Position numbers and translations under genes: made by a program
Notes under the pieces: generated by a model
What the model was told of the DNA's origin: nothing
Database searches by the model: none
Seen by the model: only the letters and a program-made list of their open reading frames with translations
In this document: in pieces, positions 34,936 to 47,369 of the stretch
How positions within the stretch are numbered: the first letter of the stretch is position 1
Layout: every line of letters starts with the position of its first letter
NCBI GenBank assembly: GCA_027924645.1
Contig: BSBN01001198.1
Span: 682,001 to 746,000, forward strand
Reading direction: 5' to 3'
DNA length: 64,000 nucleotides
From: Cunninghamia lanceolata
Lineage: Eukaryota; Streptophyta; Pinopsida; Cupressales; Cupressaceae

Positions 34936-36590
34936 GTGGTGACTTTTTACCAAATGACGCATAGTTGAAAATGAGGTCTTTATTTTTGGTGAATAGGATA
35001 AGCTAAAAATGGACTAAATCGCCATATTTTTACAAAAAAATAGTTTAGTGCTAGTTAAATCGCCCAAGCATTATTTTATGACACTTTTAAATTGAATTGT
35101 TTTGCCATAGTAAATGATGTGTGATTGGAGCCTAATCACCATAAGTTTATAATATAATTACAAATCTTAATCATATTTTCCATTAATATTACATTCCCAC
35201 TTATTTTTGGAGTCATATCGCCATTACTATTAGATTCCTGCTTACTTTTGGGGCCATATTCGCTTTGAAATTAACATTTGGTAGGATTTGCCACTTACAA
35301 ATTGTCTATAATTAGTTTTTCAAATGCCAAACATCACTCTTTATCTCCTTTATTACCATGGCCTCTAAAACTCAGGGCATACATGGCCTCAAATATGATG
35401 ATTATGAAGAATATAGGTAGTGTAGAGTTCATATACTAATATTATTTTTTAAAGTTTGCATGGATAAGAAATTGAGATTTTGTCTAAAATCTATGACAAG
35501 TATTCACTTTATATAATGCTTACAATGTCTAAAATATAATGCTTAAAATTGAAATCTTAAGCTTTCTAGTGACCCCTGTAGGTCAGTAGGTATCATAAAT
35601 TAGTGAGGCTCCTATAGATAGTAGGTCATAGGGCATTTATACAACTTGAATGTGTACAGGAACAGGGCATTCATTTCCCACCATTGATTTCCACTATAAT
35701 AGATGATTCCAATTTCATTCAACGGGTTTTTAAGCACATGTTGGGAAAAAATTTACTCAACCCAAAAATTCTTTTGGGCCATGCAATTATATATTGATCG
35801 GATAATATCATTCTGTAGGGTTATAAGTGCTTGTCTTTTAAAATGTTTTTTTAGCTCAAAATTTCTTTTGGGTCACATGATTAGATATTGATCAATATCT
35901 AATCATGTGACCCAAAATAATTTGAGATGAGGAAACATTTTAAAAGACAAGGACTTATAACCCATTGGAATGAAATATCAACTGTTTGATCAATAGGGCA
36001 ATATAAGGTGTAGATATATTCATATTTTTGAATATTATTTTTATGGGCTGAGATTTTAAACTATTTAGTTTGCGTGTGCTCCAATGCCTTCCCAATAGTG
36101 GATTTGTGCTTGGCAGTGAGTGGCTTTGTCCCTCAACCTTGCTTGTATTGAATTTCTCAGACTCCATGAGGGGGCATTAGTACCCCCTTGACCCCCACAA
36201 GGGGTGCTGTCCCTTGACCCCACAAGTGGATACCATCCCTAGACCCCCACTCAACATTAAAAAAATAAAAGAATATATGGGGGATTGCACCAACCAACCA
36301 TGCAGATTCTAATGGACCCTAATTTAGGTAACATTTAATTTTATGGTTAGCTCAAAATAATATTTTTCTATAGGAAGACATTTTTTAAAAGAAAGGATTC
36401 ACCATGGCAATTAATGCCCTTAGCTAGTATTTTCCAAGATTTTCTACAAAGTAATGTGCATAATTCACTAGGAAAATTAACATTTTTTCAAAAAAGGAAA
36501 GATTTTCCATGAACATTAATGCACTTATCCAGGATTCACTAGGATTTTATAAAAAAATTTAGGGACATTTTCTTAAAGTTATCACTACTT
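34936..36590. mobile_element. Insertion within gypsy integrase carrying a foldback
   Basis: The gypsy frame stops after FFGPYKVLHQID near 36590 and resumes with KLELPP near 34930, so about 1.65 kb was inserted. The insert has no coding signal. It contains the large palindrome at 35783-36003 and C-rich direct repeats with TTGACCCC at 36185-36250. Its exact ends and TSD were not resolved. Confidence 0.55.
35783..36003. repeat. Large foldback palindrome
   Basis: The centre is ATTGATCAAT at 35887-35896. Arms of about 75 bp match closely: TAATCATGTGACCCAAAA pairs with TTTTGGGTCACATGATTA, and GACAAGGACTTATAACCC with GGGTTATAAGTGCTTGTC. A weaker match extends each arm to about 110 bp. A looser direct copy of the CTTTTGGGYCA part lies at 35753-35800. 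Confidence 0.85.
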
Positions 36591-36594
36591 ATGA

Positions 36595-37800
36595 ACTAGA
36601 CTATCGATTTGGTGGAGGACCTTATAGGGACCAAAAAATTTGGGTGTGAGCTTGATGTTCTTATGCTATTTAAGTGACATTTGTTTGTAGGGTACAATCA
36701 AAGAAATATCAAATCTCCCTCCTCAAAATGCTTCTCACTACAGTGTTGATATGTTTGTTTCATCCTATTTTGAGCCACAATTAAATTCTCCTTAAGGATT
36801 TGAAACATTTCGTATTGGTGTTGAATATAATCCTGTATTGCATGAGCTTTGGAATGACCTTGTAAATAAGTAATAGATGGTTGGGGGTAGCCATAAATAG
36901 CCTAAAATGGAGTGATCTTTATTGACGTGTGAAATGATGTGTTATACCACCACTCTACCAGTGAAATCCATTTGGACCATTGCGCTTGTTTGTCAAAGGA
37001 AAAGCATCATAGATATCCTTTTGAACATTTATTTAGAATTTTTATTTGGCCATCTAATTTAAATAAATGAACTATGTGCTAGGTTTTGCCCCATGCCATG
37101 AATTAAGCTTGTCCAAAAGATGCTAGAAAATATAGGGTTACAATACTCACAATGATTTTGGGAATGCCATCAATTTTTGTACCTTTTATATGAATACTTT
37201 TGTGATAGCACTAACTTGAAATGGATGAGAGAGTCCACATAAATGTGCATACTTAGCGAGTCTATCCACAACAACCAAAATCACATTGAGAAGATCTAAC
37301 TTTGGCAACCTGGTAATGAAGTCCTCAATATTTCCTCCCAATGTTGTGTTGGAATGCTTAATGATTGTAAGAGGCTTGGGGCATTTACTATTTTGTCTTT
37401 ATTTTGTTAACATATCAAACATTCTACCAAAAATTTCTTCACACCCCCTTAAGACCTTCTCAAAAGAAATCTTTTTTCATACAATGATAGGTCTTTAAGA
37501 ACCTTGAATGCCCTCCTATTGGTGAGTTCTACATTTGACACAATATGGTATATTTCAACTAAGAGTTTTTTCACAAAAAGAGCCTATATTTGTACCATGA
37601 AGAGTCTCCTTTCCAAACATACTTATCTAAAGAAGACAAGTCCTATTGAAGTGGTTGAATGAGATTCTTTATTAGAGGATGATGTTTCCACTCTTCTAGT
37701 GTAACTTCTACCCATTTAGGTTGAAATAGAGAAATGACACAAGCTTCCTCTACTTCCTCTTGAGAAAGGGAATCAAATCTAATACTATCCTTGTTTTTTT
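36595..37800 (-). pseudogene. Gypsy integrase relic
   Basis: Minus-strand blocks include the start of the region near 37800, a middle part with TPTQHWEE-like sequence, and the terminal KLTPKFFGPYKVLHQID at 36650-36595, typical of the integrase C-terminal region of Ty3/gypsy. Many stops and frame changes prevent assigning the D,D35E residues. Integrase would join element cDNA to the chromosome. Confidence 0.6.
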
Positions 37801-38320
37801 GTGAATAATTTCAAAGTCATAGCCTCACATCTTAGTGACCTATTTTTGTTGCTCTCTTCAAGAGAATTATTGCTCTAAAAAATATTTTAGGCTTTCGTAA
37901 TCACTCTCAATTTTGAAATGTCTTCCCATATATAATGGTGTGATTGTTTGATTGCATGAATGATCGCTAACATTTCTTTCTCATATGTAGGCCTCACCAA
38001 GTTCTTCCCTTTGAGTTGTCAGCTCTGAAATGCCAAGTAACACCCTTATCGCATAAGTATTACCCCAATACAATGTCTAGAAGCATCACATTCTACGACA
38101 AATGTCTTAGAGAAGTCTGGGGTAGCTAGTATAGGGGTGGAAGCAAGAGATTCTTTTAGGTAATGAAATGCTTGGGTCGATAGATCTAACCATGAAAAAA
38201 TCCTTCTTCAACAACAATATTAAGGGTGTCATTATTCAAGCATAATTGTGAAGAAATATTATGTAGTATCATATTAGACCCAAGAACCATCTAAAACCTT
38301 TAGTATTTTTATGTTTTGGT
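37800..38320 (-). pseudogene. Gypsy RNase H relic
   Basis: The minus strand reads VVECDASRHCIGVIL, then YEKEMLAIIHAIK and then SHHYIWE, the usual D...E landmarks of Ty3/gypsy RNase H. It follows the RT region in the expected order, with several stops. Confidence 0.65.
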
Positions 38321-38329
38321 TACTCTTTG

Positions 38330-38874
38330 ATTGTTGCAATCTTTTTAGGGTCCACTTTAACACTTTCATGTGACACTATGTCCAAAGTATTCCGCTTCTT
38401 TCACCCCAAAGACACACTTAGATTTTTTTGCATAGAATTGATTATCTTCCAATACCTATAATATCTTCTCTACATGTTGTAAATATTCTTCCCATATTTT
38501 ACTACAAATGAAGATGTCATTGAAGAACACAAACACAAAATTTTAAATAAATGCATGGAACACTAAATTCATAAAGCTTAAAAATTAGATGGAGCATTAG
38601 TGAGACCAAATGACATAACTAGTAATTCATAATGACCCTCATGTGTTCTAAAGGCAGTCTTATGTACATCCTCCTCCTTTTGTCAAATTTGATAATACCT
38701 TGAATACAAATCTACCTTAGTGAAGAAAACTACATTTTTTAATTCATCTAATAAATCATCAATAATAGGAATATGAAACTTATCTTTGAGAGTGAGCTTA
38801 TTGAGCTCCCTATAATCTGGGTACATTCTCCATGACTCATCCTTGTTTTTAACGATAGTCACCAGAGATGAATA
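38330..38874 (-). pseudogene. Gypsy reverse transcriptase relic (main part)
   Basis: The minus frame reads [74 protein letters not shown] and TNAPSNF. The active-site box reads FVFFNDIFICSK, where FFDDI is usual, so a catalytic Asp has become Asn. The frame begins exactly at the edge of an inserted element. Its N-terminal part continues at 43557. Confidence 0.85.
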
Positions 38875-39005
38875 TGTTAGGATTAAGGTGCCATCAACAT
38901 TGTAAATCCTATGTATTTAATTACTCCTAATATTGTTTATAAATGTATTCATAAGGGATCAAGGTTTCACTGACATTGATAACTAATTTTTTACTGGTAC
39001 ATGAA

Positions 39006-40256
39006 TTACCTGTTAGACTTAGGGCATACAATTGAGAGGGGGGGTGAATCAGTTGTGTGAAACTTTCTCTCTTTTAACACTTGAATCTTCTTTTGTGATT
39101 AGCATAATATTAATCATGAACCATAATGCATTCAAATCAAAAGCAGAAACATATCAACACATATGACACCAAGATTTTGACGTGGAAAACCTGGTTAAGG
39201 GAAACAACCACGGGGTGATTAACCCAAGAATGTATTCTCTGTTAGAAGAATAGAAAGAACAAAATGGCACATGCCAATTAGGGCTCACTACCCGAGCACA
39301 TTGCTCACAAGAGGCTCACTGCCTACAAGAGACACACTGTCTATAAAGGAATAAGTATCACCTTTATGAACTAGAGAATAGCATCTTCAGCATGCTTGAA
39401 TCAGTTCCATTTAAGCCCAATACTTCTGCTCTACCTTTCGCACTTCTCTCTGCTACCACACACTTATCACCACAAGCCACACCTCAAAATGAATTCACAA
39501 TCCCTTATTTATACAATGCATCGACTTAGGAACAATCATCTAAGTCAGCAAACACCTATAAGATCATCCGCAAGACGTGTAATACATCGGGTCGGCCAGT
39601 CTCAAGAAGAACACCAATATCCGTGGTTATTCTTCAAATGCAAACTCTAACTTCAATGCGGACCACCAACATTAACTGGACATGCTCCAATAATCATCAT
39701 AACCTTCCCTGAATCACCAAAGACATCCGCACTTCATCATCCTACTGGAATTCTTCTTTCCTTCATCTGAAGCTACAAGAACACAGTCTGTCATCACTGT
39801 CACAAATGAATAGGCTCTTCCGGACCTTCAACCCATGAACTAATCTAGTTGATACTTCATAGGGATGTCCTCAACACTCCCTTAGATCCGTAGAATTGGA
39901 TAATGAGATACCGGATCTCACCGGACCTATCTGTGGCACTCTGTCACCTCTGAACACTTGCCAGAACCGGTTCTACTTGAGTGACCCTAACTTCTTCAAA
40001 TCTTCATGTGGACCTCTAAAATCTTGATTGGAGCATCTAAAGACTTATATCTACAAACCCTTTAAACCGCATCCTCTGATCCTCAACCTATTGAGGACTT
40101 TTACCTTCTTGTCATCACTGTTCTTCACTGTTCCTGATTGAGACTTATTTTCTCAATATCCTCAGCACACAGCTCATCTAATCCTTCTCATTAATGCAAC
40201 ATGAGTATGTTGACATCAATGACAACACCAGTTAGGCCCATACTTGTAACATTACC
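39006..40256. mobile_element. Solo LTR-like insertion, TSD TTACC
   Basis: TTACC at 39006-39010 and 40252-40256 flanks 39011-40251 (1241 bp), which starts TGTTAGAC and ends TTGTAACA. It contains a GACGTGGAAAACC...CCACGG segment that occurs in plant LTRs in the reverse sense, so the LTR is probably minus-oriented. No internal domain or second LTR is present. Confidence 0.85.
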
Positions 40257-41033
40257 TTTTTACTGGTATAGTAATTAATTATTTACTAGGGTTAGTAATT
40301 AATTATTTATTGATAATGTTTTACTATTTACCAAACAATCATCTTGGTGGTTATGAAGAATCTAGGCGTCCAACTTCCTATGAGGTTATTAGGACACTTA
40401 TTATCATTTTGGTATGGATATTATTAGTCCATAACACCTTGTACATGAAGACAAAAATGACCTTGTAAGGAAGGACAAACTAGGTGCTCATTTTGGTTAG
40501 TTGGTTACAATCTGTCATGGGCTATGTAGGGATATTTCCAAGGTAGGGGTGTTGGGATTCATAACCAATTTGGAATGCCTCATTTAGGTGTAGACATGCT
40601 ATATAATAGATTCTTAGAGAGCTAGAAGTGAGAAGGTGAGAATGTGAGGAAAATCTTGTTCACAAGTGCTTGAGAGATTATGTGTATAGAGTGAATGCAA
40701 TTTGTACACAGGTTCTATCAGATTCAAGATTGAAGATGAGATTGCGATGTGGATGTACTGTAATCTTTTATTTAAAGATAATACATGAATGACCTCTCTT
40801 CTTGGTGGAGTTTTTTCTTGGAAGGGTTTCTCCATGTAAACCTTGTGTTATGTGATGATATTCTTGAGTTTCTTGCACTCTTATGTTTTGATTTGTACCT
40901 CTTCATTGTTGCTTCTTATGGTGATGTTACCTTCCTTTTTATTACTATTTTAAGTTCATCTAAGGTGGTTGTATTAAGCATGTTAAAGTAGCTGATTTAA
41001 GCATCAAAAAGAGGTTAATCTCTAAATGGTAAT

Positions 41034-43392
41034 TGTTGGATATTTATTACATCTTAGTATAGTTTATATAGATTAAATAACTATAATATTAGGTGAGATA
41101 AAATAATAACAAATAAATGTTAGATTAGTTAATAGTTAGTAAATAAATTAAATGTTAGTTTTTGGGAAGTTATTCTCATAGGAGGTTAGACATGGGAAAA
41201 TAAGGCTTTATAAGCTAATTATTTGTAATGTAAAATTAGTAGACTAAACATATTAAAATAACAATTACATTTCTATATTGTTCATTCTATGTAAAAAATG
41301 GTTTAATTTGCATATTTAACTTGCTCACCATTTTAATATGGTATTAGAGCATGAATGATCCTTTCATGTGAAGTAGAAACAAATGAATATAAATAGCATT
41401 GAGCAACTGTGTGTTATCAAGAAGAGGGACCATTGGACATGGATTATGTTTGTTGTGAGATGTTGGAAGAAATATTGTTCTTGATTTCAAAAGTAATAAG
41501 AGATTCTAGCCTTTTGAATCCTTTCTATGCATTGCAAGGTTTTGTTGGTACTGAATTGGACACAAGAGCATTCCAACGACCTTGAAATTGCAGAGATTGT
41601 AATGGTGGCAATGATGGTGCTTGAAGTAGTTATTCATTGTTTAAATGTGTTTTGAAATATGCGTTTAAGACAAAGAATTTGTAGTCCATACAAGCTTGCT
41701 AATGCCACATTATAATCCCATTGCTGTAGAGAAAAATAGGAAACTTAAGGATATCTTGTTGCCGGTGTAAGGATATCTTGTTGCTTGTTTATTTTTGGCG
41801 TAGGATATATCAAGATGAATTTTCATCTTTTTGTATATTCAACGGGGAGTCTTCAAGTTTTGTATATTCTACATAAGTGTAGGGTATTCTACTTGTGAAA
41901 GTTATTTTGATACAATTTGTTTTCTGTTGAATAATATAAGGGGTAAGGGTACAATGTGATGATAAATGCTAAACTTTGAGTAAAAGGCTCAAAATTTGCT
42001 ACGTACATATGAAGATTTTGAGAGCAGTTGGTAGGAGCATAGGAATTGCTCATGTGTTATTTCCTAATTGTAGAGGCACTCAATCCAAGAGATCAATTGG
42101 TAAATAGTTTTAGGTATCAAGGTTTAAGGAGATCAATTTTTATACGTTGTCTAGTTTCTATGAAATAAGATCTTATTTAAAGGAGAGATAAGGGTTGGTT
42201 GTTTTTTTTTGGTTTTTTTTTGGAGATAGTAAGAATAAATAGGTTAAATTTGTTTTTTTGGAGATAGTTATATTGTATAAAAGGTGTATTTTCGATTGAA
42301 TATGACAGCTTTAATTTTTATAATGTTCAATTGCATTATGTTATCAAATGCTTGTGCTCTTGGGAACATCCATACTACACCTGATAGGGCTTTCAATGGC
42401 TCACATGTAACATTAGGCAGATAAAGTGTAAGCACATCGAATTGGAGGATGGAGGCACCACAGGCTAGAGGAGTTTTTATCATCTCAAGCTAGATTCTCG
42501 CTCAGAGATGATACTTTGCATGAGAAGCACCAATATCAATCTATGTCTCTTCATGGAGCAAGGGGGGCCTTGGCAATTATTGGCAGTACTTGTGGGTGGA
42601 GTTAGTGTATCCAATTTGGGTTAGTTTCTTTTGTACATTGGAGGAGGGATTTAATTCTCATCGCATTGGAGGAGAGATATTGATACTCTAAGAGGAAAGT
42701 AGACTCTTGAAGGAGGAGAATTGTTCTCTCATATGGAGGAGGGATATTGACTCTTTCAAAGGAAAGTGGACTCTCGTAGGAGGAGAGTTGTTCTCTCATA
42801 TGTAGGAACTAGAGAAGGGATTTTGATGCACTCAAAAGAGTGATGGAATCTCGAAGGAGAGTTGTTCTCTCATTGTGCATGGAGGATGGGATAATGTTAT
42901 CTCATGTGGAACAAAGGATTTATAGGATTGATAGTTAGGACATCTATTGATTGGTTTAGTTTGATGTGTCTTGGGTGAGCAAGAAGATTTAGTGGAGATG
43001 CTTCGTGAAGTTTCCAGATGGGCTGTTGTGTCCAATCCATGCAGTGTTCCATCCTTTATTCAGATTGATGTAATAAGGGGGAAATGTTGGATATTTATTA
43101 CATCTTAGTATAGTTTATATAGATTAAATAACTATTAAAATATTATGTTAGATAAAATAATAATAAATAAATGTTAGATTAATTGATAGCTAGTAAATAA
43201 GGTAAATTTTAGTTTTTAGGAAGTTATTCCCATAGGAGGTTATACACAGGAAAATAAGGCTTTATAAGCCAATTGATTGTAATGTAAAATTATTAGACCG
43301 AAGATATTAAAATATCAATTACATTTTTGTATTGTTCATTCTGAGCAAAAAATGGTTTAATCAGCATATCTAACTTTCTCACCATTTCAATA
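41034..43392 (+). mobile_element. Non-coding Copia-like element with two LTRs
   Basis: LTRs at 41034-41338 and 43085-43392 start TGTTGGATATTTATTACATC and align along their whole length with scattered differences. The first is followed at once by TGGTATTAGAGC (41339-41350), the Ty1/copia primer site with one change. The second is preceded by a purine tract, AATAAGGGGGAAA. Possible TSDs are GTAAT (41029-41033) and GTAAG (43393-43397). The 1.75-kb interior has no gag or pol, so the element must have relied on enzymes from elsewhere. Confidence 0.85.
42636..42905. repeat. Internal ~70-bp purine-rich repeat of the Copia-like element
   Basis: TTGTTCTCTCAT occurs at 42721, 42788 and 42862, each preceded by GGAGGAGA-type purine runs and AAAGTGGACTCT-like words. 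There are three to four degenerate units in the interior where coding sequence would normally be. Confidence 0.7.
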
Positions 43393-43556
43393 GTAAGTCC
43401 ATATTAAGGCAACTTAATTTTAGATTTGCATACAATTTTCAATTTTTCATATTGTAGTAGCCTAAGCCTTGTATCTCACCAATTGGTATCATATCTTGAA
43501 TGGAGATTTGATGATTAACAATTGGATTAGAGATTGATCTTTTATCCAATAGAATA

Positions 43557-44050
43557 GGAAATTTTGCTAGGACAAATAATGCTTGAATCTAACATTTTTT
43601 TGACCAATTTTTTGATTTCCAACTTATGTTCATATAGATAGCGATAAGGTCTAATGTTAGGAGGAATACTTCATAGTATTAATCAAATGCCTTGATCATG
43701 GTCTTTGACTAGAGATAGGCCTTAGGTTCTTGAAAAACCTATTAATGGTGTTGAATGATCTCTTGAAGTTTTGGTGGATCTTGAGTTTTCATGTCTTGAG
43801 CTTCTAAGAAATGTAGTTGTTCCACTATTCCATAAGATCATTTCTTAAGTAATTTCTCCATCCTATGAGATATAATAATTTGGCTCGGTGGGGATTGCAT
43901 CCCTACAAGTTAATAATTTTGTCTATTTATATCAAAAGCCATGAATAAGTCTTGAAAATTGAAGGACACCGTTACTAATTGTTTAAGCCATTACGTGCAC
44001 AAAACTATATCTATTCCTCCAATTGGGGTGGCAAACATTTTAAAACCTAG
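43557..44050 (-). pseudogene. Gypsy protease-RT linker and RT N-terminus
   Basis: The minus frame reads YGIVEQLHFLEAQ-type sequence, then PYRYLYEHKLEIKKLVKKML, then DSSIICPSKISYS, which is the start of the Ty3/gypsy RT region. It stops at the GAATA site and continues at 38874 after the insertion. Confidence 0.7.
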
Positions 44051-44296
44051 CTAATAGTCTTCCATTGAGAGTTTTCTATAATGACATTTACCATCACAAG
44101 AGAATTTCTTCCCATTAAGTATCATGACTTGAAAATTTGAGTTTGGATACACAAAATAATTGAGCTCATTAGCTAGTCTTTTGTCAATGAAGTTGTGCGG
44201 ACTACTTGTATTGACCAACACTGTCACCTTCCACTTCTTAATATAAATAACTAATTTGAGTGTTTTTGATGTGATTATCCCATTGAATGCATGCAA
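44051..44296 (-). pseudogene. Gypsy aspartic protease relic
   Basis: The minus frame reads TLKLVIYIKKWKVTVLVNTS, SPHNFIDKRLANEL and FQVMILNGKKFSC. In active elements the core is L(V/I)D(T/S)GS; here it reads LVNTSS, so the catalytic Asp is lost. It matures the Gag-Pol polyprotein in the family. Confidence 0.75.
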
Positions 44297-44436
44297 GAGA
44301 TAGTAGGGATCTCTTCCTCATAATTCACATGCTCAAGTTCCACATTTGGTTCTTCAGTTACTTCTCTTGATTCTTCAACCTCATTCATAGTAATTATTAT
44401 TCTTTTCTTGCTATTGGCACATTTATGACCTATAGA

Positions 44437-44477
44437 CCATTTTTTATCACAATGACAACATGGACCTTTTTTCTCTT
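44437..44477 (-). pseudogene. Gag zinc knuckle
   Basis: The minus strand reads CCHCDKKWSIGHKCA, a CX2CX3GHX4C-like nucleic-acid-binding knuckle typical of gypsy Gag, between gag and protease. Confidence 0.65.
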
Positions 44478-44929
44478 TTCGCTACCTCTTGTTGAGGAGA
44501 GAGCTTAGTATATGTCTTGGGTGAAAGAAGTTGGATAGGTTTCTATCAACATGATTAGTCACATTTCTATCTCTTCATCCTATGGTTTGCCATTGTGTAG
44601 ATTTGTTGGTGGTTGAGTTTCATTGCTTAATATGTGGTGCTTTTTGCATATCTTACCTAACTATACATAGTTCCAACATAAAACATTGTGCTTAATTTGG
44701 TCATTAATTCCATTGATTTAGAATTGTAGCCTTTGATAAGGTATCACATCTTGAGTCTAGATTGCCAATTTTATATGCTCAACATTATATTTGGCTATAG
44801 ATCCTATTTGTTTCAAATTTATCAATTGGGAGAATATATTCCTTTCCATGGTTGCTCATAGCAGGCTTCTAAGTCATTAGTAAATTTTTTCCAACTAAGC
44901 ATCTACCCTTGCTTGTCACTCATTATCTA

Positions 44930-45455
44930 CTAGTACCATTGATAAGGTTTAAATTCTAAATGTAGTAAAGCTATGCCAACCATTGCATTCTTTGGTATAT
45001 AATGAAGCTTAAAATATTGTTCCATGAGACTTATCCATGAAGTTACATCTATACCATGAAACTTACGATGTCTTTTTTGGGTAGGTTTAATTTTGGACCT
45101 TGAAAAGACTATCCTATCCCTTGATTTGGTATTTGGGGTTGTACTTGCCAAAGTGGTTTAGTTGGGGATTCAATTCAGATAATAGTTCTTGTTTAAACCT
45201 ATCCAAACTCTTATTTAAAGTTGTTACAAATAAGGAAAACAAATTATCCTTGATACAATTTATCAACATTTCACATCTTGGTGGATTTTCTCTCTCTATT
45301 TTAGGTGGTAGATAGTAAAGACAATCATTGGACTTCGTGTTTGTAGAAAAGTTCTCTAATCCAAAAGATGACATAAATTTTGATGTGTTTGTTTTTTGAA
45401 CTCTAGGTTTTTGATTAGGTAGGGAAGAGAAGTATCTTGTATGAGTTGTAACCAT
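44930..45455 (-). pseudogene. Gypsy gag relic
   Basis: Two overlapping minus frames are seen, 45455-45114 (KSLDRFKQELLSELNPQLNH) and 45151-44930 (HRKFHGIDVTSWISLMEQYF, ALLHLEFKPYQWY). The second matches the retrotransposon gag pattern F.G.D...W....E.YF......A...L.G.A..W. A frameshift separates them. It is the N-terminal end of the 34.3-45.5 kb element. Confidence 0.7.
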
Positions 45456-45811
45456 AAAAGTTTAAAACATGAGCTATTGCTAAATTTGTTGTTCCTCCTT
45501 TGACTAGAATTTGACCAATAAATTACAGAATGTAGTTTATTTCCTATAAGAAACTATTTAAAGAATTGACCCTACCTATTTTTCACAAAATTTCCAAAAA
45601 TGTAACAAATATGAAAAATAAGAAAATTGCAGCATATATTTCAAAGTAATAAAAATCATAAAATCACAATAATTCACACAAAAACAATCACAAAGAGCTA
45701 AATTTGTTCTTATATCTTTCTTGGATATATTCCTGAGTATCATAAAAATATCATAGAAAAAATTGTAATGTTTTGTAAGTTATAGCAAAAACAAAATTCT
45801 TGGCCCAATTT

Positions 45812-46210
45812 TTTTTTGATTAAGAGAAGCAGCAAACAAGGGTGCTGATCTGTTTACAAAACAACCCCCAAGGCAACACAAAACATGCGCCAAATAGGTC
45901 AGGAACAACACACAAAGAACACACTAATAGTCCATAAACATTAAAGAGTTCATAACATTCTTAACCAAAAACCACAACGAAAAGACAAAAAATAGAACAA
46001 AACAGGAACTAGGAGAACAACTGCCCCCAATCATTCGTAAGAAACTTATACATTTGTTCATAATTGGTCATCTTATCCGTACCAATACCATGCTTCTTAA
46101 GCTCCAGGTCTTACAAAATAGAAAGTGTAATGGCATATCTGTGCATGATTTTTGTGTTGAATCTGGTCATCACTAGTTCAACAAACATAGCATACAAAGT
46201 TCATTCCCTT
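45812..46210 (-). pseudogene. Dispersed family B, copy 3 (3' fragment)
   Basis: The minus strand carries a C-terminal block related to the other B copies (KHGIGTDKMTNYEQMYKFLT against KVGIDSLGDYKDMVKFLSKY), then the same T/G-rich trailer with a CCTTGGGGG word and an A tail (T run at 45812-45820 on the plus strand). The 5' part is missing. It lies just outside the gypsy gag and probably interrupted that element's 5' end. Confidence 0.6.
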
Positions 46211-46369
46211 TAAGAAATCAAAATGTGCAACTATACTAGTGGTAAAAATAAGTCTTCATTAATTGTCTTGCACTAGATAGTATTAGTAGTTTATTTTGTT
46301 GTCTTTGATCAGTGATAGGACAAGCTACACCAATCAAGTTAGCTTCCAAAACCAATTGTTAGATTGAAA

Positions 46370-47090
46370 AATTAGAAAACTCAGAATCAGAATCAAAAGC
46401 AAAATAATAGTGATCAAAAGTGCAACAAATTTAATCAGAAGCACAATAATCTTAATCAGAAGCAACCTAACAATTATCAGAAGTGAAATCCTAGAAATCA
46501 AATGTGTACTTCTGAGAATCAGATGCAAAATTATACTTATCAATTGCACAATTCTGTTGATTAATAATGCATTAATATTTATTAGATGCGCCAAACTATC
46601 AAATCTACAACACAAGAAACATAATAATATAAATTATGAATTTCTATTGATCAAAAGCAAATGACTATCTATTAGATGCATCGGGAGGTCAATCAGAAGC
46701 ACCAATCTATCAGATCTGTCAAATAGGAAAGAGAACCCACATCACAGATGATTAATCACGTCATAAAACTTCTATAGGGACAATAATGAGGAATGTTTGC
46801 AAATACAACAACTTGTAAAACGAAACCAATAAAACAGTGCTTGCAAATAAATCATCTTGCAAACAAAGATCAACAGAAAGCACATAATATTCCTGCAAAC
46901 AAGACAAAGACTTAGATTAGAAGCTACTAAAACCAAATCTAAAGTGCATAAGATCCAATGAAAAGCACAAATAGTCAGATCAAAAGCACCTTTCTGCTAG
47001 CCAAAAGCACCAAAATATTTGTCAATAGCATCATTATGTTCATCATTAGCACCATTCTTATCAATAGCATCATTCCGTACATGTACTCTC
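46370..47090. repeat. Degenerate 21-bp repeat encoding heptads
   Basis: Units of 21 bp around ATCAGAAGCAC recur at near-constant spacing from 46370 to 46590, and again at 46670-46720 and 46960-47090. Because 21 bp is seven codons, both strands show open heptad-like frames: LIRSxxx on plus, LLIxIIx on minus. Units are strongly diverged but the phase is kept for at least nine units. Confidence 0.75.
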
Positions 47091-47369
47091 AAAAACCTAA
47101 AATTCTAAAGCAAAAATTGTTAATATCAAGGACATGGATCCCACCAGGTGTGTCAGAATGTATATGATAAAATTTGGAATGCAAAGGAGATGATAACAAT
47201 CAAAGACTCAAATCCAAAATTAATCATAACTCAAAGAATATCAAGAGCTCCATAATGCATAAAGAATAAAATATGTCACCATTTGATATTTATTCCTTGG
47301 AATTATAGATGTGGATTGCTCAAATACGTAGCATAACCATAGATTACGATGATGGATGAATGTGAATGC

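Larger units (their letters stand above)
38870..43556 (+). mobile_element. LTR-element insertion splitting gypsy RT, TSD GAATA
   Basis: GAATA lies at 38870-38874 and 43552-43556. Removing 38875-43551 and one GAATA restores an uninterrupted gypsy frame (PSKISYSS then LVTIVKNKDESW). The insert starts TGTTAGGATTAAGGTGCC, the same LTR family as the solo LTR at 54825-55534, and shares its TCTTGGTGGAGTTTTTTC segment (near 40800). A TTGGTATCA primer-site-like string lies near 43480. No second LTR of this family is seen, so the element is incomplete. It contains two younger insertions. Confidence 0.8.

Noticed and set aside
41339..41350. tRNA-like string
   Set aside because: TGGTATTAGAGC is a retrotransposon primer site directly after an LTR. 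There is no cloverleaf around it, and I found no tRNA gene in the window.
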